The position numbers and the translations under genes are program-made. From assembly GCA_947373605.1 (NCBI GenBank), contig CANBYM010000005.1, forward strand, positions 1 to 54,287: a stretch of 54,287 nt of DNA, read 5' to 3'. Positions 35,954 through 47,359 of the stretch are shown here, in pieces. Source of the stretch: Comamonadaceae bacterium (GTDB lineage Bacteria > Pseudomonadota > Gammaproteobacteria > Burkholderiales > Burkholderiaceae_C). The notes beneath the pieces were generated by a model, which made no database searches, was not told where the DNA came from, and was given only the letters and a program-made list of their open reading frames with translations. Position 1 is the stretch's first letter. Each line of letters opens with the position of its first letter.

Positions 35954-38883
35954 TGATTCTTTCCTGCAAACCAGTTCGTTACATTGAAGTGGCTCACCAC
36001 CGCACCGAAGTTGGGACCGGGAACGGGTGCGACGTTCATGACAAACCACCGCTCCTCCGTTGGAGAATGGCAGGGGTATTCCATCGAGAAATTGGGCAAG
36101 GTGCCGTCCAGCACTGCGCGCAGCCCTCTGGCAGCGCGGTCGCCGTCCGCATTGTCTGTAGTGGGTTCGCAGGCCTTGAGGTAGTTGCAGCCGGGTCCGG
36201 ACTGCTGCAAATCCGGATCGCCATTGGCCATAGAAAACCTGCGCCATGCGGCGTTGACCATGGTGATCGTGCCGTCCGGTGTCAGCACTGCAACGTGTTC
36301 GGGCAGGCAGTCCAATACCGACTGCAGACGCCGCACGTCATGATAGGCACTCACATCCACAATCGATAGCACTGCTCCGCGCCCCGTGGTGGACGGAATG
36401 GCGTAGGGCAGCATGCGCACAAACATGATTTTCCCGCCGTCCATTGACGTGACCTCGCGCTCGCTGGGCCTGCCTGACTGCATGGTGAGGTGCAAGTCGT
36501 CGATCAAAGCCGGATAGTTCAGGCTGTGCGCAATATCCCCCAAAGGGCGACCCAGATCGGTGTCGCGCAATTTAAATACGCTGGCGGCATCCGGACTGAA
36601 GCGCGTGATTTGCATGTCGACATCGACAAACACAGTGGCCACTGCCACAGCGCGTCCCATACTCTCCAGGTCCGCATTCACTTTGCCCAACAGCAGCATT
36701 TTTTCCTGGTACTCGGCGTTGACCGTGTTGAGCTCTTCGTTCACGGATTGCAGTTCTTCGTTAGAGCTTTGCAGCTCTTCATTGGACGCCATCAACTCTT
36801 CGTTGGTGGCCTGCAATTCTTCGTTGGAGGTTTCCAGTTCCTCAATGGTGGCTTGCAGACTCTCGCGGGTGGCGCTCAGTTCACGCTCCAGGAGGTTCAT
36901 GCGGCTCATGGTTTCTGCGTTCACATCGACCGGCGTGCGGACCCACTTCTCGGAGCGGTCTTCGGTCTCGAAGCACAACATGGTCAAGCGTTCTACGCCA
37001 TCGTTGCGCAACGCGTGCGCGGATAGCTTCACCAGTTTGACCTGATTGTTTCGCAATGTCACCTCCACCGGATCCGATTGCAAGGTGCACTGGTCTTTGA
37101 TGGATTTGTAGAGAAGTGCCGACGCAATCGGCACTAGCGTATCGAGCAGCAGGCGATTGACTACCAAGCTGGCCGAGCCGGACTTGGCCTGTATGAACGG
37201 ATTGACATCGCCAAACAGGTGTACCGCTTCCTGGGATTCGTTGAACACAATGGCAGGGGGTGCATATTGCGACACCAGCGTGGCAATGCCGATGTCAGCG
37301 GCGCTGACCGAAGGTATTTGCACGGCAATTTTTTTGCGTACTGTCGCCACAGGCAGCGCACCGTGTCCAAGTTGCGCCTTATGGCGCATCTCGACCAGCG
37401 GCAAAATGCGGTCCGCTGTGCGGTGAAACAACTTGTGTTTGGCATTTAACACCGTGAGTGCATCGGTCAGCATCGCAACCGACTCGCTGGAGCCCAGAAA
37501 CAGCGTTCCGCCCGCGTTCAATGCATACAGCAGGGCGTGCAGCACCCGATCCTGTGCGTGGGGCTTGAAGTAGATCAGCGTGTTGCGGCATACGGCCAGA
37601 TCCATTTTTGTAAACGGTGGATCCGAAAGCAGGTTTTGCCTTGCAAAAACAATGCATTGACGCAGCTCGTTCTTGACCGTGTAGGCGCCCGACTGGTGAA
37701 TGAAAAACCGCTCCAGTCGTTCGGAAGAGATTTCCGCGGCAATCGATTCGCGGTAGCGCCCCACACCCGCCCGTTCGATGGCCTGGTGGTCCACGTCGGT
37801 GGCAAAAATCTTCAGGGCCGGCCAGCGCTTGTGGCGTTCAAACGCCTCCAGAAACAGCATCGCAATGGAATACGGCTCTTCGCCCGTGGCTGCGCCGGCC
37901 ACCCAAACCCGGATTGTTTCGCCGGTACTGAAAGACGCCACCATGGGTTCGATGACTCGCTCGCTGAGTTCATTAAACGCTTCCGGGTCGCGGAAAAAAC
38001 TCGTCACCGAAATCAGCATCTCGTTGCGCAGAATCAGCATCTCGTCGCGGTCCTGCTCCAGCAGTTCCAGATACTGCCGCAATTCGATGGTGTGTCGCAC
38101 CTGCATTCGCCGCTCGAGCCTGCGCAAAATGGTTGCCGGCTTGTAGTCCGAAAAATCAATGCCGCCCAGCTGGTACAGCCGTTGCAGTATTTCTGAAAAT
38201 GCCTCGTCATGGCTCAAGGCCGAGTGCGGAGTTACCACGACCGGCACCACCACCTCGGCATAAGGCTCATTGCACAGGTAGGCCCTAAGGCGTGCAGCCA
38301 GTTCGTCGGGCGGCAGCACGGCGTTCATCAGCCCGGTGCCAATGGCGCTGCGTGGCATGCCGTCAAACTTGGACGACTCCGGGTCCTGCGCCATTAGAAA
38401 GCCACCCGCTGCGCTGATAGCGGCGACACCGCGTGTGCCATCGGAGCCGGTGCCCGACAACACAATTCCGACCGCCTGCTTGCCGTACACCGCAGCGAGA
38501 GAAGAGAAGAAGATGTCAATCGGCAGTGTAAATTCGTGGCTCTTTTTGGGCTTGAGGTGCAGATGTCCACGGCTGACATGCATGATGCTGCCAGGCGGAA
38601 TCAGAAACAGGCAATTGCCGCGCAAGGGCATGTCTTCTTCGACCATGATCACCGGCATACGCGTGTGGCGCGACAGCAGGGTGTTCATCATGCTTTTGTG
38701 GTCCGGCGAGAGGTGCTGCACCACCACAAATGCGGCGCCCGTATCGATAGGGCATGCCGAAAAAAACCGCTCCAGCGCATCCAGTCCACCCGCAGACGCA
38801 CCGATACAAACGACATAACCGTCAAACTTTCCGGCTGCCATAGAAATCTCAGGCAAAGTTGCCGGCTCGTCACTACTCATCAT
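35950..38883 (-). CDS. CheB-CheR fusion protein with coiled coil and PAS domains
   Basis: 977 residues: CheB methylesterase domain (about 20-210; Ser in GASAGG, His in VQHLSPDH, Asp in GTGSDGT), CheR methyltransferase (about 225-490; VTSFFRDPEAF, VAGAATGEEPYSIAM), a PAS-like region, a long coiled coil made of near-repeats of the heptad SNEELQ (about 655-720), and two C-terminal PAS domains. The CheB lacks its receiver domain. Such fusions methylate and demethylate chemoreceptors or a fused sensor and control a partner kinase; here the partners appear to be two GGDEF-EAL proteins, not a kinase. First gene of the leftward trio; AAGG before ATG. Confidence 0.9.
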   Translation of the reverse strand: MMSSDEPATLPEISMAAGKFDGYVVCIGASAGGLDALERFFSACPIDTGAAFVVVQHLSPDHKSMMNTLLSRHTRMPVIMVEEDMPLRGNCLFLIPPGSIMHVSRGHLHLKPKKSHEFTLPIDIFFSSLAAVYGKQAVGIVLSGTGSDGTRGVAAISAAGGFLMAQDPESSKFDGMPRSAIGTGLMNAVLPPDELAARLRAYLCNEPYAEVVVPVVVTPHSALSHDEAFSEILQRLYQLGGIDFSDYKPATILRRLERRMQVRHTIELRQYLELLEQDRDEMLILRNEMLISVTSFFRDPEAFNELSERVIEPMVASFSTGETIRVWVAGAATGEEPYSIAMLFLEAFERHKRWPALKIFATDVDHQAIERAGVGRYRESIAAEISSERLERFFIHQSGAYTVKNELRQCIVFARQNLLSDPPFTKMDLAVCRNTLIYFKPHAQDRVLHALLYALNAGGTLFLGSSESVAMLTDALTVLNAKHKLFHRTADRILPLVEMRHKAQLGHGALPVATVRKKIAVQIPSVSAADIGIATLVSQYAPPAIVFNESQEAVHLFGDVNPFIQAKSGSASLVVNRLLLDTLVPIASALLYKSIKDQCTLQSDPVEVTLRNNQVKLVKLSAHALRNDGVERLTMLCFETEDRSEKWVRTPVDVNAETMSRMNLLERELSATRESLQATIEELETSNEELQATNEELMASNEELQSSNEELQSVNEELNTVNAEYQEKMLLLGKVNADLESMGRAVAVATVFVDVDMQITRFSPDAASVFKLRDTDLGRPLGDIAHSLNYPALIDDLHLTMQSGRPSEREVTSMDGGKIMFVRMLPYAIPSTTGRGAVLSIVDVSAYHDVRRLQSVLDCLPEHVAVLTPDGTITMVNAAWRRFSMANGDPDLQQSGPGCNYLKACEPTTDNADGDRAARGLRAVLDGTLPNFSMEYPCHSPTEERWFVMNVAPVPGPNFGAVVSHFNVTNWFAGKNQ

Positions 38884-38948
38884 GAACCTTTATTTTTAAG
38901 CGCGCCCCTTGGCGTCGTCCAAGTCTGAGAATACGCCAACGCAGGCTA

Positions 38949-38999
38949 TTTACGCTTTTTTTATACCCCTGCTTGCATTCTCAACAGCACTTTTATACG
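38949..38999 (+). promoter_or_regulatory. KdpE-like operator and kdp promoter
   Basis: The stretch from 38949 begins TTTACGC, continues with a run of T and ends ATACCCC at 38969. It closely resembles the KdpE site upstream of E. coli kdpFABC as I recall it, a T-rich tract flanked by TATAC and ACACCCC. TTGCAT (38973-38978) and TATACG (38994-38999) make a plausible -35/-10 with a short 15-base spacer, a spacing that activators often need to correct. A second TATACGTAAA lies at 38994-39003. Confidence 0.6.
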
Positions 39000-39043
39000 T
39001 AAAAAAACACACTTGTGCCACTTAAATCAAAAAGGGGTGAAGT

Positions 39044-39148
39044 ATGGATGCGGTATTTCTTGTCGGGGTAGGGGCCTTTTGGCTTGCCCTGGTGCTGATG
39101 GTCAAAGGACTTGCCAAGCTGGAAAAACCAGCCGGAGAGCGACCATGA
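39044..39148 (+). CDS. 34-residue single-span membrane protein upstream of kdpF
   Basis: ATG 39044 follows AGGGG. The product has a membrane span (FLVGVGAFWLALVLMVKG) and a polar positively charged tail [13 protein letters not shown] at 39146-39148 overlaps the kdpF ATG by four bases, so coupled translation is almost certain. The topology resembles a KdpF-like stabilising peptide, so it may be a second small Kdp subunit or a duplicated kdpF. It is too short for most gene callers. Confidence 0.65.
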   Translation: MDAVFLVGVGAFWLALVLMVKGLAKLEKPAGERP

Positions 39149-39243
39149 ACTTATTACACGTCTTGTATGGCGCAGGTGGCATGTGTGCTGCGCTGCTGCT
39201 GGTGTACCTGGTTTACGCGCTGTTTTGCGCTGAGGAGTTCTGA
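39145..39243 (+). CDS. kdpF: Potassium-transporting ATPase subunit KdpF
   Basis: 32 residues with one membrane span ([17 protein letters not shown]) and the short tail CAEEF, close to canonical KdpF (LLVYLVxALxxPExF). It binds at the lipid-exposed side and stabilises KdpFABC. It overlaps the upstream small gene by four bases and kdpA by one base (TGATG). Confidence 0.8.
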   Translation: MNLLHVLYGAGGMCAALLLVYLVYALFCAEEF

Positions 39244-41042
39244 TGACAAGCGCTGCATGGGGCCTGTTGGCCCTCTTTTTAATCATGCTCCTGATTGCTG
39301 CCTGGCCTTTAGGTGTTTGGATGGCACGCTTGTGTGCCGGTCGACTGCCAAACTGGATGCATGCGGCCGAAGCACCGCTCTACCGGCTGGCAGGTACCTC
39401 CCCCGAGCAGTCCATGAAATGGACACAGTACAGCTTCGCGCTTCTGGCATTCAATGCCTTGGGCGTGCTGGCGGTGTATGCGCTGCAGCGTCTGCAGGCC
39501 GTGTTGCCATTCAACCCCGCGGCCATGGCGGCAGTGTCTGCAGATTCGGCCTTCAACACGGCAGTGAGTTTTGTGACCAACACCAACTGGCAAGGCTACA
39601 GTGGCGAGTCCACCATGAGCTACCTCACCCAGATGCTGGCGCTGTCGGTGCAGAACTTCTTCTCGGCAGCCACCGGCATTGCCGTGGTGTTTGCGCTGAT
39701 ACGCGGCTTTGCTGCCCGTTCCACGGCAGTCATCGGCAACTTCTGGGCCGACATTACGCGCATCACGCTGTGGCTGCTCTTGCCCCTGTCATTTGTGTTC
39801 GCCTTATTTCTGGTGGGGCAGGGCGTGATTCAGAACTTCGATGCATACAAAGACGTGAGCACGGTAGAGATCACCAAATTTCAGCAGCCCAAGGTGGATG
39901 CAGCAGGTCAGCCGGTGCTCGATGCCAAGGGTGTTGCCGTGATGGAAGACGCCACGACCGACAAGCAAACTCTGCCCATGGGTCCGGTGGCGTCGCAAGA
40001 GGCTATCAAGATGCTGGGCACCAATGGCGGCGGCTTCTTCAACGCCAACTCCGCCCACCCGTATGAGAACCCCACGCCACTGTCGAACTTTCTGCAGATG
40101 CTCTCCATCTTCCTGATTCCTGCCGCACTGTGTTTTGCCTTTGGTGCCGAGGTCGGTGACAAGCGGCAGGGCTGGGCGGTGTTGGCCGCCATGACGGTGA
40201 TGTTTGCGGTGGCAGTTATTGCCATCACACCGGCAGAGCAGACCGGCAACCCCTTGCTGGCCGCGCAAGGCGTGGACCAAACTCTGAGTGGTATGCAATC
40301 GGGCGGCAATATGGAAGGCAAGGAAACGCGCTTTGGCATCAATGCCAGCAGCCTGTTTGCCGTCATCACCACAGCAGCGAGCTGCGGCGCAGTCAACGGC
40401 ATGCATGACTCGCTCACACCCTTGGGCGGCATGGTGCCGATGGTGATGATGCAGTTGGGCGAAGTTGTGTTTGGCGGTGTGGGTACCGGCCTGTACGGCA
40501 TGCTGGTCTTTGCCATTCTGGCGGTGTTTATTGCGGGCCTGATGATTGGCCGCACACCGGAGTACCTGGGCAAAAAGATCGAGTCGCACGAAATGAAGTT
40601 GACCTCAGTGGCGATTCTGGTCACGCCCATTCTGGTGCTGGTCGGCGCAGCGATCACGGTCATGTCAGAGGCCGGACGCGCGGGCATTGCCAACCCCGGC
40701 GCCCACGGATTTTCCGAAATCCTGTATGCGCTGACCTCTGCGGGTAACAACAACGGCAGCGCCTTTGCCGGTCTGTCAGTGAACACGCCTTTTTACAACG
40801 TGCTGCTGGCCGTGGTGATGTGGTTTGGCCGCTTCGGTGTGATCGTGCCGGTGCTGGCCATCGCCGGTGCGCTTGCCGCCAAAAAACGCCTTCCTGCCAC
40901 TGCCGGAACCCTGCCCACGCACGGCCCACTGTTTGTGGTGCTCCTGATCGGCACGGTGCTGCTGGTCGGACTGCTCAATTACGTGCCTGCGCTGGCGCTT
41001 GGCCCCATGGTCGAGCACCTCATGTTGTGGCCTGCGCACTAA
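39243..41042 (+). CDS. kdpA: Potassium-transporting ATPase subunit KdpA
   Basis: 599 residues, a multi-span membrane protein of the potassium channel-like superfamily. The four selectivity-filter loops are recognisable: [47 protein letters not shown] and [11 protein letters not shown]. It binds and takes up potassium at high affinity, with the pump energised by KdpB. Length is slightly above the 557 of E. coli because of an insertion near residues 215-245, rich in Ala/Val/Lys. kdpB follows after 16 bases. Confidence 0.95.
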   Translation: MTSAAWGLLALFLIMLLIAAWPLGVWMARLCAGRLPNWMHAAEAPLYRLAGTSPEQSMKWTQYSFALLAFNALGVLAVYALQRLQAVLPFNPAAMAAVSADSAFNTAVSFVTNTNWQGYSGESTMSYLTQMLALSVQNFFSAATGIAVVFALIRGFAARSTAVIGNFWADITRITLWLLLPLSFVFALFLVGQGVIQNFDAYKDVSTVEITKFQQPKVDAAGQPVLDAKGVAVMEDATTDKQTLPMGPVASQEAIKMLGTNGGGFFNANSAHPYENPTPLSNFLQMLSIFLIPAALCFAFGAEVGDKRQGWAVLAAMTVMFAVAVIAITPAEQTGNPLLAAQGVDQTLSGMQSGGNMEGKETRFGINASSLFAVITTAASCGAVNGMHDSLTPLGGMVPMVMMQLGEVVFGGVGTGLYGMLVFAILAVFIAGLMIGRTPEYLGKKIESHEMKLTSVAILVTPILVLVGAAITVMSEAGRAGIANPGAHGFSEILYALTSAGNNNGSAFAGLSVNTPFYNVLLAVVMWFGRFGVIVPVLAIAGALAAKKRLPATAGTLPTHGPLFVVLLIGTVLLVGLLNYVPALALGPMVEHLMLWPAH

Positions 41043-41058
41043 ACCGGAGTCAATCCAA

Positions 41059-43182
<2,124 letters not shown>

Positions 43183-43220
43183 GGCCGCATTGCATTGAAA
43201 TGAACTTTTGAAAGACTTCT

Positions 43221-43826
43221 ATGACAAATACCCTTGGTCAGAACACCATTCGCCAAAACATCCTGCGTCCCTTGCTGGTTCTATTTCTGCTGCTCTCAGT
43301 GATTACCGGGCTGCTGTACCCCTTGCTGACCACCGCTGTCGCCAAGCTGGTGTATCCGGCGCAGGCCGAAGGCAGCCTGATCCTCAAGGACGGCAAGCCG
43401 GCCGGCTCGGTGCTTATCGGGCAAAACTTTGCCGACCCCGCCCACTTCTGGGGACGCCCTTCGGCCACCAGCCCGCAGCCCAATAATGGAGTGTCATCGG
43501 GCGGCTCCAACCTCGGACCGCTGAATCCGGCATTGGTAGAAGCCGTCAAGGCCCGGGTGCAAGCCTTGCGCGATGCGGACCCCGGCAACACCACACCGGT
43601 ACCGGTGGATCTGGTGACCGCTTCAGCCAGCGGGCTGGACCCGCACATCAGCGTGGCGGCTGCGGATTTTCAGGTCAAGCGCGTGGCAGCGGTGCGCAAG
43701 CTGGAGGTGGCGCAAGTGCAGGCCCTGGTGGAGCAATCTACCGAGCGCCCCCTACTCGGCCTGATAGGTGAGGCCGGTGTGAACGTATTGCGTCTGAATC
43801 TGGCGCTGGATTCGCTGAAGCCTTAG
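43221..43826 (+). CDS. kdpC: Potassium-transporting ATPase subunit KdpC
   Basis: 201 residues: one N-terminal membrane span (LLVLFLLLSVITGLLYPLLT) and a periplasmic domain with the family motifs FWGRPSATSPQPNNGVSSGGSNLGP and DLVTASASGLDPHIS. It acts as catalytic chaperone raising ATP affinity of KdpB. It lies 38 bases after kdpB and 14 before kdpD. Confidence 0.94.
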   Translation: MTNTLGQNTIRQNILRPLLVLFLLLSVITGLLYPLLTTAVAKLVYPAQAEGSLILKDGKPAGSVLIGQNFADPAHFWGRPSATSPQPNNGVSSGGSNLGPLNPALVEAVKARVQALRDADPGNTTPVPVDLVTASASGLDPHISVAAADFQVKRVAAVRKLEVAQVQALVEQSTERPLLGLIGEAGVNVLRLNLALDSLKP

Positions 43827-43840
43827 CATCGCACTAACCC

Positions 43841-46600
43841 ATGGCCGCCACCGCTGACACACGCCCCAATCCCGACGCACTCCTGGCGCAATTGCGCGAA
43901 GACGCCCATGCTGTAGCCAAAGGCAAGCTGCGCATTTACTTCGGTGCCAGCGCCGGGGTAGGGAAAACATTCGCGATGCTCAGCGCCGCGCAGCGGACCC
44001 GTGCGGCCGGGCAGTCGGTGTTGATCGGGCTGGTGGAAACCCACGGCAGGCGTGAGACTGAAGAGCTGCTTGCCGGCTTGCCGGTATTGCCCTTGTCGGA
44101 AATCGCCTACCGCGGGCAAATGCTGTTGGAGTTTGATATTGACGCCGCCCTGCAGGCTAAGCCTGCGGTGCTGTTGCTGGATGAACTGGCCCACAGCAAT
44201 GCGCCCGGTTCACGCCACCCCAAGCGATGGCAGGACGTGCAGGAATTGCTCGATGCGGGTATCGATGTCTGGACCGCTTTGAACGTGCAGCATCTGGAAA
44301 GCCTCAACGGCACGGTGGGCGCCATTACCGGCATCCGGGTGAATGAGACGGTTCCCGATACGGTGCTCGATGCTGCCGATGAATTGATTCTGGTCGACGT
44401 CACCGCCGACGAATTGCTGGCCCGACTCAAGGCCGGCAAGGTGTATGTGCCGCAGCAGGCGGAGCGCGCCACGCAAAACTTTTTTCGCAAAGGCAACCTG
44501 TTTGCCCTGCGCGAAATTGCACTGCGCCGCACTGCCGAACATGTGGGAGACGACGTACGCAGCTACCGTGCCCGGCAGCACCAGATTGCCAGCCACGGGC
44601 GTGCCAACGCGGCGGCGTGGAATACCTCGGGCGCGCTCCTGGTATGCGTGGGTCCGGGCGAAGGAGCCGAGCACGCAGTGCGCAGCGCCGCGCGGCTGGC
44701 AGGCCAACTCAACGTGCGCTGGCACGCTGCCTACGTGGAAACGCCCGAATTGCAGAGGGCACCCAGCGCCGTGCGTGACCGTACACTGGCCGTGCTCAAG
44801 CTGACCGAAGAACTGGGCGGCGCAACCATTGTGCTGACCGGCAGCGACGTCGCACGTGAACTGTTGCAACAGGCCCGCGCGCTGAACTGTGCAACGCTAG
44901 TACTGGGGCGTCCCGCGCAAAACCGCTGGAGCCGTTTGCAGCGCTTGTGGAGCGCCACACTGACGCGCCAGTTGGCCGATCTGGCGCCCGAGCTGGATGT
45001 GGTGGAGGTCGGCTCCACCGACGCGGTGCGCCGCATCGCACCGGCGGTTCCCGCCGACATGGCGCGTGAAGGCGAAGGCAGCACCGGTCCGCTGGCCTGG
45101 CAACGCTATGCCTGGGCCGTGGCCGCGTGTGTGGCGACCACACTGCTGACCTTGCCGATGTTGACGTTGTTCGATCTTGCCAATATCGTCATGCTTTTTT
45201 TGTTGTGTGTGGTGCTGGTGGCGGTCAAGCTCGGGCGCGGTCCGGCTATGGTGGCGGCGGTGCTGTCGGTGGCTGCGTTTGATTTCTTTTTCGTGCCGCC
45301 GCGATTTTCGTTTGCCGTAACCGACGTGCAGTACCTGGTCACCTTCGTGGTCATGCTAGGGGTGGGCCTGCTGATTGGTCAGCTAACGGCGAATCTGCGC
45401 TTTGCCGCCGGTGTGTCGGCCAGCCGAGAGCGGCGCGCCCGCGCACTGTTTGAGTTGACCCGCGACTTGTCCGCCGCGCTGCAAACCGAGCAGGTAGTGG
45501 AGCTGGGCGAAGCGGCGGTCAAGCGCACCTTCGGCGGATTGGTGCATGTGTTTGTGACCAATGCCAACGACAGACTGGACCTGGATAACACCCTGCCGTT
45601 GGGGCTGGATGCCGGTATTGCCGACTGGTGCTTCCAGAAGGGACAGCGTGCGGGTCTGGCAACGGCGACTTTGCCCTCCAATACCTGGCATTACGTGCCC
45701 TTGCAGGCGCCCATGCGCATACGCGGCATATTGGCTTTGCAGCCCGACCAATCGCGCTGGCTGCTCATCCCTGAGCAGGTGCAGCAGCTCGAAACATTGG
45801 CGCGCCAGATTGCGATTGCGCTGGAGCGTGTGCACTATGTGGAAGTGGCCCAGTCTGCAGTGGTGCAGATGGAATCCGAGCGCTTGCGCAACACCTTGTT
45901 GGCCGCCATGTCCCACGACGTGCGCACGCCGCTCACTGCGCTGATCGGTCAGGCCGAAACGCTGGAGAAAACCGGTGCTCTGACTACCGAGCAACGCGAC
46001 ATGGTGCGCTCCATGGGTCATGAAGCACGCGAGATGAGTGCCCTGGTCGGCAATCTGCTGGACATGGCACGTCTGGAAAGCGGCAATGTGCAGCTGCGCC
46101 ATGAGTGGCAATCGGTTGAAGAGGTGGTGGGTAGCGCCATTCGCTCGGCGCGCCATGCGCTGGGTGCGCTGCAGGTACAAGCCGACGTGCCGCATGACCT
46201 CGCGCTGGTGCGCTTTGATGCGGCCTTGATGGAACGGGTGCTGGTCAATCTGCTGGAGAACGCGGCCAAATACGGTGTGACCTCACTGGCCCATGTACCG
46301 GCGGTACGCATCACTGCGAATACCACCGCAGCCACGCTTGAACTCACCGTGCGCGATTTCGGCCCTGGCCTGCCATCCGGCAGCGCGGGACAGGAGGATG
46401 TCTTGTTCGACAAGTTCACGCGCGGCAAGACCGAGTCCAGCACGCGCGGCGTGGGCCTGGGGTTGGCGATCTGCAAAGCCATCGTGCAAGCCCACAAAGG
46501 GAAAATAAGCGCTGTGCAGGCGGCAGGCGGTGGCGCAGAATTCAGTATCAGCCTGCCGCGCACTGCGCCACCCCAATCCATTGAAACGGAAGAATCTTGA
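43841..46600 (+). CDS. kdpD: Sensor histidine kinase KdpD
   Basis: 919 residues: N-terminal KdpD domain with Walker A GASAGVGKT (35-43), Usp-like domain (about 260-375), four closely spaced membrane spans (about 425-530, including FDFFFVPPRFSFAV), GAF domain (about 545-670), HisKA with AAMSHDVRTPLTALIG and HATPase_c (VRDFGPGLP, GVGLGLAICK). It senses low potassium and osmotic state and controls KdpE. kdpE overlaps by four bases. Confidence 0.95.
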   Translation: MAATADTRPNPDALLAQLREDAHAVAKGKLRIYFGASAGVGKTFAMLSAAQRTRAAGQSVLIGLVETHGRRETEELLAGLPVLPLSEIAYRGQMLLEFDIDAALQAKPAVLLLDELAHSNAPGSRHPKRWQDVQELLDAGIDVWTALNVQHLESLNGTVGAITGIRVNETVPDTVLDAADELILVDVTADELLARLKAGKVYVPQQAERATQNFFRKGNLFALREIALRRTAEHVGDDVRSYRARQHQIASHGRANAAAWNTSGALLVCVGPGEGAEHAVRSAARLAGQLNVRWHAAYVETPELQRAPSAVRDRTLAVLKLTEELGGATIVLTGSDVARELLQQARALNCATLVLGRPAQNRWSRLQRLWSATLTRQLADLAPELDVVEVGSTDAVRRIAPAVPADMAREGEGSTGPLAWQRYAWAVAACVATTLLTLPMLTLFDLANIVMLFLLCVVLVAVKLGRGPAMVAAVLSVAAFDFFFVPPRFSFAVTDVQYLVTFVVMLGVGLLIGQLTANLRFAAGVSASRERRARALFELTRDLSAALQTEQVVELGEAAVKRTFGGLVHVFVTNANDRLDLDNTLPLGLDAGIADWCFQKGQRAGLATATLPSNTWHYVPLQAPMRIRGILALQPDQSRWLLIPEQVQQLETLARQIAIALERVHYVEVAQSAVVQMESERLRNTLLAAMSHDVRTPLTALIGQAETLEKTGALTTEQRDMVRSMGHEAREMSALVGNLLDMARLESGNVQLRHEWQSVEEVVGSAIRSARHALGALQVQADVPHDLALVRFDAALMERVLVNLLENAAKYGVTSLAHVPAVRITANTTAATLELTVRDFGPGLPSGSAGQEDVLFDKFTRGKTESSTRGVGLGLAICKAIVQAHKGKISAVQAAGGGAEFSISLPRTAPPQSIETEES

Positions 46601-47304
46601 ACCCGGTTGCCATTCTCATCGAAGACGAGCCGCAAATTCGCCGATTTGTCCGCTTGGCGCTGGAGGCCGAAGGGTGGCAGGTGCACGAGGCCGATACGGC
46701 CAAGCGCGGGCTTCTGGATGCAGGAACGCGCAAGCCTGACTTGCTGGTGGTAGACCTGGGCCTGCCCGATGGCGATGGATTGGACCTGATCCGTGACGTA
46801 CGGGCGTGGTCCAACGTCCCTATCGTGGTGCTGTCGGCGCGGGTCGATGAAACCGACAAAATTGCGGCATTGGACGCGGGTGCCGACGACTACCTCACCA
46901 AGCCCTTTGGCGTGGGCGAGTTGCTGGCGCGGGTGCGCGCCAATTTGCGCCGCCCCCGCGCCAGCGCAGACGACGCGCGTGAGCAGTACGGTGGGGACGA
47001 AGAAGGCCTGTTTACATTCGGCGGCGTCGAAGTGGACCAACGCGCCCGTATCGTGCGGCGTGAGGGTGCCGAGGTGCACCTCACGCCCATTGAATACCGG
47101 CTGCTGACAGCGCTCATTTCCAACGTGGGCCGCGTGATGACCCAGCGCCAGTTACTCAAAGCGGTGTGGGGACCGTCCCACACCGAGCAAAGCCATTACC
47201 TGCGCATCTACATGGGGCACCTGCGCCAGAAGCTTGAACGTGACCCTGCGCAACCTGAGCACCTGCTGACCGAAACGGCGGTGGGGTACCGGCTGATGCG
47301 CTGA
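46597..47304 (+). CDS. kdpE: Response regulator KdpE
   Basis: 235 residues: REC domain (LIEDEPQIRRF; acceptor Asp in LLVVDLGLPDGDG; DYLTKPFGVGELLAR) and an OmpR-type winged helix (LTPIEYRLLTALISNVGRVMTQRQLL). The start is TTG at 46597, overlapping the kdpD stop (TTGA), with GGAAG upstream. It activates kdpFABC, probably by binding the T-rich site at 38949-38969. Confidence 0.94.
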   Translation: MNPVAILIEDEPQIRRFVRLALEAEGWQVHEADTAKRGLLDAGTRKPDLLVVDLGLPDGDGLDLIRDVRAWSNVPIVVLSARVDETDKIAALDAGADDYLTKPFGVGELLARVRANLRRPRASADDAREQYGGDEEGLFTFGGVEVDQRARIVRREGAEVHLTPIEYRLLTALISNVGRVMTQRQLLKAVWGPSHTEQSHYLRIYMGHLRQKLERDPAQPEHLLTETAVGYRLMR

Positions 47305-47359
47305 AGCAGGTCGCCGCAGCCGTATAGACAAAAAGCCTTCGCGCGCCTACTGTGCGCCA

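Noticed and set aside
35954-36247. Extended N-terminus of the multi-PAS GGDEF-EAL gene
   Set aside because: The extra codons lie wholly inside the CheB-CheR gene and encode low-complexity basic sequence; ATG 35953 gives a normal start/stop overlap.
36700-36900. Repeated short units as a possible CRISPR or tandem DNA repeat
   Set aside because: They are codons for the SNEELQ-type coiled-coil heptads inside the CheB-CheR gene, with variable third positions.
40999-41058. Upstream extension of kdpB
   Set aside because: It overlaps the end of kdpA and encodes nothing like KdpB; ATG 41059 matches the family start.
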